Assembly: GCA_947380295.1 (NCBI GenBank)
Contig: CANCQK010000007.1
Span: 1 to 64,000 of the forward strand
Source: Bdellovibrionales bacterium
GTDB lineage: Bacteria; Bdellovibrionota; UBA1018
Reading direction: 5' to 3'
Length of the DNA: 64,000 nucleotides
Shown: positions 24,146 through 32,167 of the stretch, one piece after another
Layout: every line of letters starts with the position of its first letter
Numbering within the stretch: position 1 is the stretch's first letter
Position numbers and translations under genes: made by a program
Notes under the pieces: model-generated
The model's database searches: none
Told to the model about the DNA's origin: nothing
What the model saw: the letters and a program-made list of their open reading frames with translations, nothing else

Positions 24146-25261
24146 CTAATCTGAAGTTGAATCAGATTTGATCTTAATTTCTCCGGACAGGGGCTTTAGT
24201 TTTTCGATTAATGCTCCGGGGTTTCTAATCGAGTTAAATACAATTTCCACCCGACGGTTTTTTGCCCATGCTGACGGATTATTTTTTGGGTCGATTGGGT
24301 GGAGATAGCTCAGTGCCTTGAGTTCAAGTTTGGCCGCATTTAATCCACCTTTGATGAATCCGTTTTTCACGGCCTCTGCACGTTTTTGGCTGAGTTTTAG
24401 ATTGTAATTAAAACTTCCTCGTTGATCAGCGTAGCCCAAAATTTCAGTATTCGCTGACGCCTCGTTTGAGTCTAAATATTTTCCAAGATCCTCAAGAATA
24501 GATTGCATGTCGGGATCCATGTCGGCGGAAGAAGTTCCGAAAAAAACTCGCTGTGGATCTAAAATAATAGAGAGTCGATTTGATGCTGTCGCTTTTGGAC
24601 TTGATGAAGCTTCTTTGCTATGAGAACCCCCTATTTTTATAGGAATTCCAACTTGAATGCCAAGCCAAGCTACGTAAGCCTGCTGTTCTCTAGAGAATGT
24701 GTTGGTGGAGAGTTGAGTCCAAAAGCGAATGGGGTAAGCCTCAGAGGGGATTTCATAGATCCCTTTTAGTCCGATCAGAACAGAGTTGGTGGAAAGTCCT
24801 TGAGTAGGTGCGTAGGTGGTATCAGTTCCAAAAGCAAGATTAACGACTGGTCCGATTTGCCACCGGTTATTGATTCGATACCTAGGGTTTAGTTCTAACA
24901 AGCCCGCTAGAGTTTGGATGCTAGCTTCTTGGCTGACTGAGGTCTTGCCTGCAACTGAACTATTCATCCAACCAATGCCTGCATCTATAATCCAGTGTTG
25001 TGCTTGGAAAGAGAGATCGAGGTTCAGTAGGTATTGTGCTCCTTGTGGGGACTCTGAATAGCTGGAGCTATAAATTCGACTATAGCCGCCTGCTATTCCT
25101 CCAAATAGAGTCCACGGAGAGCTTGAAGAGGAGGGTTCTGATACCGAGGTCGTGATAGTTGGTCTAAAATACTCCTGAGAGGCTATAGATAAATTTGGTG
25201 TAACTAAATAAAAAAAAGATATAATAAAAGATAAGATGAAGAGATCAAGGAAATTAAGCAC
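24146..25261 (-). CDS. OmpA-family outer-membrane protein
   Basis: 371 aa from GTG 25261 with a hydrophobic signal segment. Residues about 45-215 look like an eight-stranded beta-barrel (alternating strands: LFGGIAGGYSRIY, YLLNLDLSFQAQHW, NPRYRINNRWQIGPVVNLAFG, FWTQLSTNTFSREQQAYVAW). A C-terminal OmpA/MotB peptidoglycan-binding domain follows: FFGTSSADMDPDMQSIL, EILGYADQRGSFNYNLKLSQKRAEAV, ALSYLHPIDP, and NRRVEIVF. It would link outer membrane and peptidoglycan. First gene of a two-gene unit with the VWA lipoprotein. Confidence 0.85.
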   Translation of the reverse strand: MLNFLDLFILSFIISFFYLVTPNLSIASQEYFRPTITTSVSEPSSSSSPWTLFGGIAGGYSRIYSSSYSESPQGAQYLLNLDLSFQAQHWIIDAGIGWMNSSVAGKTSVSQEASIQTLAGLLELNPRYRINNRWQIGPVVNLAFGTDTTYAPTQGLSTNSVLIGLKGIYEIPSEAYPIRFWTQLSTNTFSREQQAYVAWLGIQVGIPIKIGGSHSKEASSSPKATASNRLSIILDPQRVFFGTSSADMDPDMQSILEDLGKYLDSNEASANTEILGYADQRGSFNYNLKLSQKRAEAVKNGFIKGGLNAAKLELKALSYLHPIDPKNNPSAWAKNRRVEIVFNSIRNPGALIEKLKPLSGEIKIKSDSTSD

Positions 25262-25413
25262 CTGACATACCTCATTTGATAATCTAAAAAAAATTTAACA
25301 GAGCAAACATCATATAATTATAAAATTTAAATTTGCAAATAAAATAAATTACAAACAGAATAGTATTTGTATTTATATAATAATCTACCGAGTTATCTGA
25401 TATTGGAGTGAAA

Positions 25414-26829
25414 ATGGTAGAAGTCGGACTGATTTCTTCAAGTTCAGTTATCGTTGATCATATCAATAGTATTTGTCGAGAGTTTGATTATTCGACGAAG
25501 TCTTGGTCAAGTCTTAGTGAATTTATGGAGGCAGAACCTGACTGCAGAGTAGTGATTGTATGCGCATCTGAACAGCAGGGTAAAATACGCGATAATGCTG
25601 CAGAGTGCTGTCAGGTTGCCAAGGCCATGTGTAATGACGCATTTGTGGTGTGCATTGTAGAAAAAGCGGTCAAAAGAGATCAGCTTCCATTTTTGAAAAA
25701 ATCGGGTGCAGATCTTATTCTTAATGATGATCAGCTCATCGAGATGAGTAAATTAGAGTTTTTGTTGACTCAAGAACTGAAGGTTCGATTTATTCCTATT
25801 AAGTTGAGCGAAATTAGACCAGATTCTGAAATTGATTTTCATATTTACCATCTTGTACCGCATCGAGGCAAGTTTTTGCCCTGCTCTCAGCCTGGTTTGG
25901 TTACCTCTGCGCATCTCGAAAAGTTGAGGAAAGGTTCTGAGTTTTACATTAATCGGCGAGATCTGCCGAAATTTCGAGCCTATTTGGAGGCTCGTCCAGT
26001 GGTTTCTGCTCAGGATCTATTGAGTCGATGCCGAGTTCGATTCTTGAGTCTCTGTGTGGCCTATGCTGAGTTAGTATTTTTATTAACAGATCAGGCTGAA
26101 TTAGGTTCTTTTGAGCGAGGTACTGAGCTAGTGGGACAATGCAAGGCCTTGTGCTCAGATTTAGTTTCTGTCGTAGCCGAATTTGACGAGGTTTGGGATG
26201 TGATTGATCACTCGGCAATTGGAAATCTGGCATCTGTTGAGCGATCCACCGCCGTTGCGACTTACGTCGCTGTATTTGGCCTGAGAATGAATCCCGAAAA
26301 GGTTGAATCCGCGATGGTGGGAGCTTTAATGTCAGATATCGGTTTGCTTTTTTTGAACTCTAAAATTCTAAAAAAGATGAGATCCGGTGAGCCCTTGCTC
26401 GATGCCGAATATGCCCAGTATATCCGCCATCCGATGATCAGTGTTGATCTAGCATTGGAGCGGAAACTTCAGGTGGATTCGGACCTTCGGAAGATGATTT
26501 CCATGACTCATGAGCGCGATGATGGTAAGGGCTTTCCTGATCGTACCTTAGGCGCTCGGATCCCATTTGAGTCTCATTTGATTCAATTTTGTCAGGAACT
26601 TGATGCTAGGACCTTACCTATTCTTGGAGAATTTAGGCGAAATCCTCGTCAAGTTCGAGCTGAATTCGTCGAGGAGGCTATTTCAGATATAGATCGCTTT
26701 GGAGCTGATTTTTGTCACCAGCTCGAGAAAGCTTGGGGAACCTTCAACGAAGAGACCGTGCGTCATCCCTACTCTGATGATGCCGAGCATTTTGTCTACG
26801 ATGTGTTAACGCGCCACATTCGGAAGTGA
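25414..26829 (+). CDS. Degenerate HD-GYP-domain protein with receiver-like N-terminus
   Basis: 471 aa from ATG 25414, because GGAG at 25405-25408 is well spaced to it (GTG 25408 is an alternative). Residues 1-130 look like a receiver fold without the acidic pocket or phospho-Asp. Residues about 250-440 align with HD-GYP phosphodiesterases: MVGALMSDIGLLFL stands for the usual ALLHDIGK, YIRHPMISVDLAL for HP..G..LL, MTHERDDGKGFPD for HHE..DG.GYP, and FESHLIQFCQELDA for the last helix. The HD dyad is SD and GYP is GFP, so cyclic-di-GMP hydrolysis is doubtful; binding or a structural role is likelier. Degenerate HD-GYP proteins are known as c-di-GMP effectors in Bdellovibrio. Stands alone. Confidence 0.75.
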   Translation: MVEVGLISSSSVIVDHINSICREFDYSTKSWSSLSEFMEAEPDCRVVIVCASEQQGKIRDNAAECCQVAKAMCNDAFVVCIVEKAVKRDQLPFLKKSGADLILNDDQLIEMSKLEFLLTQELKVRFIPIKLSEIRPDSEIDFHIYHLVPHRGKFLPCSQPGLVTSAHLEKLRKGSEFYINRRDLPKFRAYLEARPVVSAQDLLSRCRVRFLSLCVAYAELVFLLTDQAELGSFERGTELVGQCKALCSDLVSVVAEFDEVWDVIDHSAIGNLASVERSTAVATYVAVFGLRMNPEKVESAMVGALMSDIGLLFLNSKILKKMRSGEPLLDAEYAQYIRHPMISVDLALERKLQVDSDLRKMISMTHERDDGKGFPDRTLGARIPFESHLIQFCQELDARTLPILGEFRRNPRQVRAEFVEEAISDIDRFGADFCHQLEKAWGTFNEETVRHPYSDDAEHFVYDVLTRHIRK

Positions 26830-26934
26830 AGTCTTGCAGTTGATGTGTGGTTTTGAAGAGTGAATGCTCTGAATTTGCAGATGACTCACGCTCATGATTG
26901 AAAATCGGACTGATTTCAATGTATGCTGCTTGTC

Positions 26935-27576
26935 ATGAAAACTAAAAAGATCTTTGTACCGTTACTCGCTTTGATCTGGTCACTCACTCTTCAAACCTCT
27001 GCCTGGGCAGAAACCCAAAAATCAGCCGAAATCTACCAAATTCCTGTTAAAACAATTGACGGCGAGCCAACGACGCTGAGGGCCTATCAAGGTCAGGTCA
27101 TGCTGATTGTGAATACGGCATCGGGATGTGGCTACACTCCTCAGTATAAAGGCTTAGAGAGCTTGTATACTCGGTACAAATCTAAGGGACTGGTGGTTTT
27201 GGGATTTCCGAGTAATGATTTTTTTAGTCAAGAACCTGGAACGAATGCCCAGATTAAATATTTTTGTAAGAGCACTTACCAAGTCGACTTTCCCCTGTTT
27301 GATAAGGCTTCAGTGAAGGGGGACGCCATTCAGCCGCTCTTTCGGTATTTGCAAGAAAACTCCGAGGATCACTCCGCCGTAAGTTGGAATTTTAATAAGT
27401 ATCTTGTGGGCCGAGATGGGAAAATTATTCATCATTGGAAATCAGGTACAGCGCCTGATAGTGATGAGCTAGTGAAAGCGGTTGAGGAAGCGTTGCTCGC
27501 GCCCACTCCGAAGTCAGAAACAAAAGCTATGCCAGTTAGCCCGTTAAAAAATACAGATAAGAAGTCGAAAAAATGA
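26935..27576 (+). CDS. Exported glutathione peroxidase-family protein
   Basis: 213 aa from ATG 26935, chosen because it starts a clean signal peptide (MKTKKIFVPLLALIW... SAWAE); ATG 26923 adds four residues. GPx core: VNTASGCGYTPQYKGLESLY with the peroxidatic Cys (not Sec), FPSNDFFSQEPGTN, the resolving-Cys region KYFCKSTYQVDFPLFDK, and WNFNKYLVGRDGKI with the active-site Trp/Asn. It should reduce hydroperoxides in the periplasm, probably with thioredoxin-like donors because it has Cys. A C-terminal tail rich in Lys/Pro is extra. The stop overlaps the next ATG by 4 bp. Confidence 0.88.
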   Translation: MKTKKIFVPLLALIWSLTLQTSAWAETQKSAEIYQIPVKTIDGEPTTLRAYQGQVMLIVNTASGCGYTPQYKGLESLYTRYKSKGLVVLGFPSNDFFSQEPGTNAQIKYFCKSTYQVDFPLFDKASVKGDAIQPLFRYLQENSEDHSAVSWNFNKYLVGRDGKIIHHWKSGTAPDSDELVKAVEEALLAPTPKSETKAMPVSPLKNTDKKSKK

Positions 27577-28334
27577 TTCAATACCTGCTCAAAAGTGCTG
27601 ATTTTTCAGGACTTTTTAAGTTCATTTCTCCCAGTTTTTTTAAAGTGGTCTCTCCCAAGGTGGTTTTCCAAATCGCCTCGGAGATCAGACGAAATCAATC
27701 GGATGTCAAGTGTTGGGAGAGGATTCAAACCCAGCTGAGTCAAAACTTGGAAAAAGCAGGCTTGGACGTCTCTCTCGGTGCAAGTGCAGATCGAGTTCAA
27801 GGCTCAAAGGGCTCCTCACCAGTTTCATTGACCGCACAAGAGCTGGGTCATAAAACTCTGGAGTTGTTTTTCTTCCAGATTTTGACTCAAGATGTATGGG
27901 TGGTTGATCTTCGGACTGCTGCTTTTGAAGGGACTCAGGGTTCAGTGCTTTGGCGACCTAAATCCTATTATTTCAAATTAAGTCCTGAGTTTTTGGAAGG
28001 TGTAAGGTCCCTATATCGAGGGTTTTATACAGGTGACGATGCTCTTTTTGATCGTGCTCTCAAAATGCTCAAGATGGACCCAGCTCGAGACAGTTTTAAA
28101 AAACACTTTGGACTCGGAGATCAAACCTCAGTTGCTTTTAAATTGAAGGTTTTTCAGGATACGTTCACTGAGGTTTTTGATGCGTGTGCGAAGGCGAAAA
28201 ATACTCTCCCAGGTGATTTCTTTGTTCTCGGGGTGATGTTGGTTGCACTTTACGAGCGCTTGGAAACACTGGATGTGATGTTTAACGTGCGATCTTGTTT
28301 TGATTCTGTGATGCAGCGGAAGGAAGTTCCATGA
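27573..28334 (+). CDS. Unknown protein co-encoded with GPx and an SDR protein
   Basis: 253 aa, soluble, mostly helical, with a hydrophobic N-terminal third (SGLFKFISPSFFKVVSPKVV) but no signal peptide. Few Cys, no recognisable catalytic motif. It overlaps both neighbours by 4 bp (ATGA), so the three proteins GPx, this one and the SDR/DUF2867 protein are translationally coupled. Function unknown; the context suggests a redox or lipid role. Confidence 0.55.
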   Translation: MIQYLLKSADFSGLFKFISPSFFKVVSPKVVFQIASEIRRNQSDVKCWERIQTQLSQNLEKAGLDVSLGASADRVQGSKGSSPVSLTAQELGHKTLELFFFQILTQDVWVVDLRTAAFEGTQGSVLWRPKSYYFKLSPEFLEGVRSLYRGFYTGDDALFDRALKMLKMDPARDSFKKHFGLGDQTSVAFKLKVFQDTFTEVFDACAKAKNTLPGDFFVLGVMLVALYERLETLDVMFNVRSCFDSVMQRKEVP

Positions 28335-29737
28335 AAGTTGTCATTGCGGGAGCCTCTGGATTTGTTGGGCAGCTGTTACAAGAAAACCTGAAGGACGATT
28401 TTGAGCTGATCGCGCTGGGGCGCTCCATTCCCAGTACTGCGCTTTCACCCAAAATCCAGTGGAGGAGTTGCGACTTGTTTTCACTCCTTCAGGTGGAGCA
28501 AGCCCTGGAGGGTGCTGATGTTGGAATTTATCTCGTGCATTCGATGCTTCCATCAGCAACTCTGACTCAGAGTAGTTTTGAAGATAGTGATTTGCTTTTG
28601 GCAGATAATTTTGCCCGTGCAGCGAAAAAGGCAGGGCTGAAACGAATTATTTACCTCGGGGGGCTAGTCCCCAAAGGCAAAGAGATATCACAGCATTTGA
28701 GAAGCAGACAGGAAGTTGAGCGAGCCTTAGGGAGTTACGGGACACCAGTGACCACCCTCAGGGCGGGTTTGATTTTAGGTCCTCAAGGATCATCTTTTCA
28801 GATGCTCTATATTCTCGTGAAACGTTTGCCGGTGATGATTTGCCCTGAATGGACGCGTACCCTCACTCAATGTATCGCGGCACCCGATATTGTGGCATTG
28901 ATTCGGTATTGCATTCAAAACGAGGATACAGCGGGTCATACTTATGATTTGGGAAGTCCGGAGGTTTTGAGTTATCGCAAATTGATGGCGACATTGGCTG
29001 AAGAAATGGGCTTAAAGCGGTTGATGTTTTCTGTTCCTTTCTTTTCGCCTGGTTTATCGCGACTTTGGGTGCAGCTCATCACCGGAGGAAGTCGTAATCT
29101 AGTGGCCCCTTTGGTGGAAAGCTTGCGCCATGAGATGGTGGTTCGAGACCCTGCACTCCTTAAACTTTACGGACGCCCTCTGATTGGCGTGCGCGAGGCA
29201 TTGAGGCGCTGCTTGGTGGAAATCAAGCCGACTCTTCGGTCATCGACCCGTGAACGAACTAAACTGCTTCGAGGGCGAGCTGAAGTTCGTTCGATTCAGC
29301 GCCTTCCCAGGCCTCAGGGTAAATCAGCAGAGTGGGTGGCAAACGAGTATTTTCGATGGCTGCCAAATTTTCTCAAACCGATCGTTTCGGTGCAGCCGGG
29401 ACAAGAGGTTGGGCTCTGGATCTTTCGTTTGATCTTTCTGCCATTTCCCCTGCTAATTCTCAAGTATTCTGCTGAGCGAAGCACTCCTGATCGCCAGCTT
29501 TTTTATATTCAGGGTGGATTGTTGGCTCGGAGTCGGCAAAGTCCACACTCCCGCTTGGAGTTCCGAGAGGTTCTTGATCACCAGGTCGTATTAGCTGCAA
29601 TTCATGAATTTCGGCCTGCACTACCCTGGTTGATCTACAAGTACACCCAAGCTCTTTTGCACCTTTGGGTGATGTCCTCGTTTCGTCGGAATCTCTTAAA
29701 AAAATGCACTGTTTCATCAGAGCTTGCGACCAATTAG
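28331..29737 (+). CDS. SDR-family NAD(P)-binding protein with DUF2867-like C-terminus
   Basis: 468 aa. Rossmann N-terminus with glycine motif VVIAGASGFVGQLL, then GADVGIYLVHSM, a DNFARAAKKAGLKRIIYLGG strand-loop and a substrate-side region to about residue 300: the pattern of NmrA-like/YbjT-like SDR proteins. The C-terminal 150 residues (from about 315: AEWVANEYFRWLPNFLKPIV, a membrane-like segment, LEFREVLDHQVVLAAIHEFRPALPWLIYK) resemble DUF2867. Such two-domain proteins are common but not assigned a reaction. Last gene of the GPx operon. Confidence 0.8.
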   Translation: MKVVIAGASGFVGQLLQENLKDDFELIALGRSIPSTALSPKIQWRSCDLFSLLQVEQALEGADVGIYLVHSMLPSATLTQSSFEDSDLLLADNFARAAKKAGLKRIIYLGGLVPKGKEISQHLRSRQEVERALGSYGTPVTTLRAGLILGPQGSSFQMLYILVKRLPVMICPEWTRTLTQCIAAPDIVALIRYCIQNEDTAGHTYDLGSPEVLSYRKLMATLAEEMGLKRLMFSVPFFSPGLSRLWVQLITGGSRNLVAPLVESLRHEMVVRDPALLKLYGRPLIGVREALRRCLVEIKPTLRSSTRERTKLLRGRAEVRSIQRLPRPQGKSAEWVANEYFRWLPNFLKPIVSVQPGQEVGLWIFRLIFLPFPLLILKYSAERSTPDRQLFYIQGGLLARSRQSPHSRLEFREVLDHQVVLAAIHEFRPALPWLIYKYTQALLHLWVMSSFRRNLLKKCTVSSELATN

Positions 29738-29883
29738 CCCTAAATTTGGGTTTTTTGAGCAGCTTAAGTTCGCTGTTTTTTTATCAATATATTTTAAGTT
29801 ACTTTTTTATTTTATTCGAACGCTATCTGATTGCTGAGTCTGTCGGACTGTTTGCCAGATAGGCCGAGGTGTGTGCAGTGAAG

Positions 29884-29920
29884 CGGCCATTCGCTGTCAA
29901 GGAGTCACAGCAAATGGCCG
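29884..29920. terminator. 14-bp stem-loop with one mismatch, terminator-like
   Basis: 29884-29897 (CGGCCATTCGCTGT) and 29907-29920 (ACAGCAAATGGCCG) pair with a single mismatch around a 9-base loop. It lies 24 bp past the stop of the minus-strand Cys-rich gene and about 150 bp past the plus-strand SDR gene. No T-run on either side. It could end or stabilise either transcript. Confidence 0.45.
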
Positions 29921-29944
29921 TGGAGTATTGAGTAAGTACTCTCA

Positions 29945-30193
29945 TTATTGAATACTGCAGCAGAGAGGCATGCAGCTCAGTGAAATATTCTCCCACATTC
30001 CAAAAGCGTTTATTCCTGAGCACCGAACCTGTTGGTTTTGTATGACAAAAAACGTACAGATATCGTACCCAGAATTCCATACCTCGCAGGCGATAGGCGA
30101 TCCATCAGGACAAATAGTCGCAGCATAGCAGTCCCCTGCGTAACTCCTATTTAGAGATGTAAGCAGGATAGGCAGCAGTAATAGGTATTTCAT
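29945..30193 (-). CDS. Small Cys-rich exported protein, paralogue A
   Basis: 82 aa. Signal peptide (MKYLLLLPILLTSLNRSYAG), then a mature part of about 60 residues with eight or nine Cys: C-YAATIC, IACEVW, DICTFFV, VRCSGI, LSCMPLCC. It follows its paralogue at 30241 after 47 bp on the same strand. The shared pattern (CYA...C, SC/AC, C-FF, VRC-G, W, SC) suggests a disulfide-bonded mini-domain released to the periplasm or outside. No family known to me. Confidence 0.6.
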   Translation of the reverse strand: MKYLLLLPILLTSLNRSYAGDCYAATICPDGSPIACEVWNSGYDICTFFVIQNQQVRCSGINAFGMWENISLSCMPLCCSIQ

Positions 30194-30240
30194 TTAAAAT
30201 TTCCTTTTTTTTTAGAAATGGAAGGAGATTGGGTTCATGA

Positions 30241-30507
30241 TTAACAGCTCATGTTCACCCATTCCCAGGTGCCCCAGTCGGTTACGCCGAGGCAGCGTAC
30301 GCCGACTCCCGGGATTGAAAAAAATTGGCAAGCAGTGCCATTGGCATGAGCGTTTACGGCACAGCTGACGGAGTAAAAGCCCACGTAGGGATTGCCACAC
30401 ATCGCGCTTGCATAACAGTAGGTATAAGAAGAACCTGCAGAAGCATTATTTAATGAGCCAAAAAGCAGAGTTAAAGTAATAATAACTAGTTTTAGAGCAT
30501 TTTTCAT
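30241..30507 (-). CDS. Small Cys-rich exported protein, paralogue B
   Basis: 88 aa. Signal peptide (MKNALKLVIITLTLLFGSLNNASAG), then six Cys in YCYASAMC, VSCAV, TACQFFSI, VRCLGV and MSC. Strong ribosome-binding site (TAAAGGAAAAATC). Same Cys spacing as the downstream paralogue. First gene of the pair. Tandem small Cys-rich exported proteins may be toxins, adhesins or inhibitors; none of these is shown. Confidence 0.6.
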   Translation of the reverse strand: MKNALKLVIITLTLLFGSLNNASAGSSYTYCYASAMCGNPYVGFYSVSCAVNAHANGTACQFFSIPGVGVRCLGVTDWGTWEWVNMSC

Positions 30508-30822
30508 GATTTTTCCTTTAAGGACCTCGAATGTGCTGTTCTCATTAAAGTTAATGATCCGCGCAGTGTAGCGAATGGAAGCGGGCGCGTCAAGATGAGA
30601 CCTCTTGGGGTTGTTGAAAGGGGTTATTATCTAAAAAAATTAACGGTTGTTGTCGGATTTTTTTATGAGATTGCAAATTGCATTGAAGCTGGACTGCTGT
30701 GTTACGAAAGTTCTTTCGGATTTATAGTCCTCTAGATTTGATCGGGAGATTCTCAGTACTCTAGCTGCAGAGATCAATTTGGCTCCAGTTTAATTCGGTG
30801 ACACGATCGGACCGTTTGCGGT
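30508..30822. other. Intergenic region, 315 bp
   Basis: No gene seen. It must hold the promoter of the Cys-rich pair. It contains a small palindrome CGAAAG-TT-CTTTCG at 30705-30718 whose role is unclear. Confidence 0.4.
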
Positions 30823-31983
30823 TTAGAATCCTGCAGGGCGAGTGTTTTCCCTAAGGTAGACCTTCAGGTAGTTTTCGACTTCAGGATTGACCGTACCTGA
30901 TGGGTTTGGCGTGGGTACTGAAAAGCCGCATCGGTCTGCAGCAGGATTGAATGTGGTTAGAATAGGAGTGAGCTGGTGATCCTGACATGCTAATTCCACC
31001 ATTGCTACCGTGTATGAATTCGATTTTAGTGCGTTTTTCGCGCAAAAAAGAAATGTTCCGAGCGTTGCAGGTGTCCCTTGGGAGAGGGGTTTTTTATTTC
31101 CAGACTGATAACGAATTGGGCCCATCTGGGCGTTCGGTCTTGAGTATTCTGCAATAAAGTTGACAGCATTTTTTAGGTACTGTTTCGGAGCATTCTGGGC
31201 TAACCATTTGTCGCTTTCTTCTTTGGAGCCAGTGGGATTCCAGAGTTGATCCGAACTGGAATGCTTCACTGAATGTAGCAGAAGATCTTTTTTGTCTGGT
31301 TTCCAATTCAATATCTCTTGAGCAGCATTTTCAACAATATGAGTGCACTTGGCTTGAAGCCATGAATTGTAGGGAAACCTAGTTCTGCATGACGCTCGAG
31401 AGTCATTGTTGGCTACTTTGAGATTCTCTTGATCAACTGAGCTCTCTCGATCATCTTCATCTAAAAAACTTGCTTCAAGCAAGTTATAGACCTGATTCAA
31501 TTCAGCCTCATTCGGCAACCGCCCAGAGCTTTTACAGTCAATCCGAGACTTTAAGTGTGGATATAAGGATAGGTAATGATTCATTCCTTCGAGGTAGGTC
31601 GATTGACTATCGGATATCTTGCCTGCCTTGATTTGTTCCGTAACCCTCGTTTTTGCCCATTGGACTGCAGCAGAAAACTGGTTCTTTTTTATGTCGTTAA
31701 TCGTGTTCAACCACTTCATCGAAAGTGCTTCGGGTTCTTGATCAGAAAAAAGGTCTTTCCAAGCTGGGGTACCAACCCATTTTTTTTGTCGAACGGCTTC
31801 CACCGATGCTTTCTTCTTTAGATTTTCGCCTTGCTGAGCCGAGTCAAATGCTGACGCCTCCTCATGACACTCACCCATTGAAACGAGATGGAGCAGTCCG
31901 CCTTCCGCAAAAGAGGGATGACCTAGCGACAGCGCTAGTAAATAAGTGAGTCCTAGATCCTTTTTTTTTAAAAAAAGTTTCAT
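30823..31983 (-). CDS. Exported protein of unknown function
   Basis: 386 aa. Signal peptide MKLFLKKKDLGLTYLLALSL...SFAEG. The mature protein is helical, with about eight Cys (GECHEEA, IDCKSSG, ASCRTRF, AKCTHIV, LFCAKNA, LACQDHQ, DRCGFS) that may form disulfides. No family recognised. Fragments of its coding sequence and of its upstream region recur, fused together, at 34530-34602, so the gene once had a second copy nearby. Confidence 0.6.
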   Translation of the reverse strand: MKLFLKKKDLGLTYLLALSLGHPSFAEGGLLHLVSMGECHEEASAFDSAQQGENLKKKASVEAVRQKKWVGTPAWKDLFSDQEPEALSMKWLNTINDIKKNQFSAAVQWAKTRVTEQIKAGKISDSQSTYLEGMNHYLSLYPHLKSRIDCKSSGRLPNEAELNQVYNLLEASFLDEDDRESSVDQENLKVANNDSRASCRTRFPYNSWLQAKCTHIVENAAQEILNWKPDKKDLLLHSVKHSSSDQLWNPTGSKEESDKWLAQNAPKQYLKNAVNFIAEYSRPNAQMGPIRYQSGNKKPLSQGTPATLGTFLFCAKNALKSNSYTVAMVELACQDHQLTPILTTFNPAADRCGFSVPTPNPSGTVNPEVENYLKVYLRENTRPAGF

Positions 31984-32167
31984 GAAAGTGATGACCCTTA
32001 ATGACTAAATCATAACACTATATTTATCAGGATGGCTATCACTCGTTTCATTGGAAGCGAGACCGATTTGTTTTTGTTTCGCCTAATCTTCTGGTGCGGA
32101 TGCCGGGTTCTGTGACAAAAGCTCAGTTCTGATGAATAGTGCTTGGGAGCCTAGGCTGTTCAGCCCA

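Noticed and set aside
30705-30718. Palindrome CGAAAG-TT-CTTTCG as an operator or terminator
   Set aside because: No repeat elsewhere and no gene end or promoter position fits well. It is only noted.
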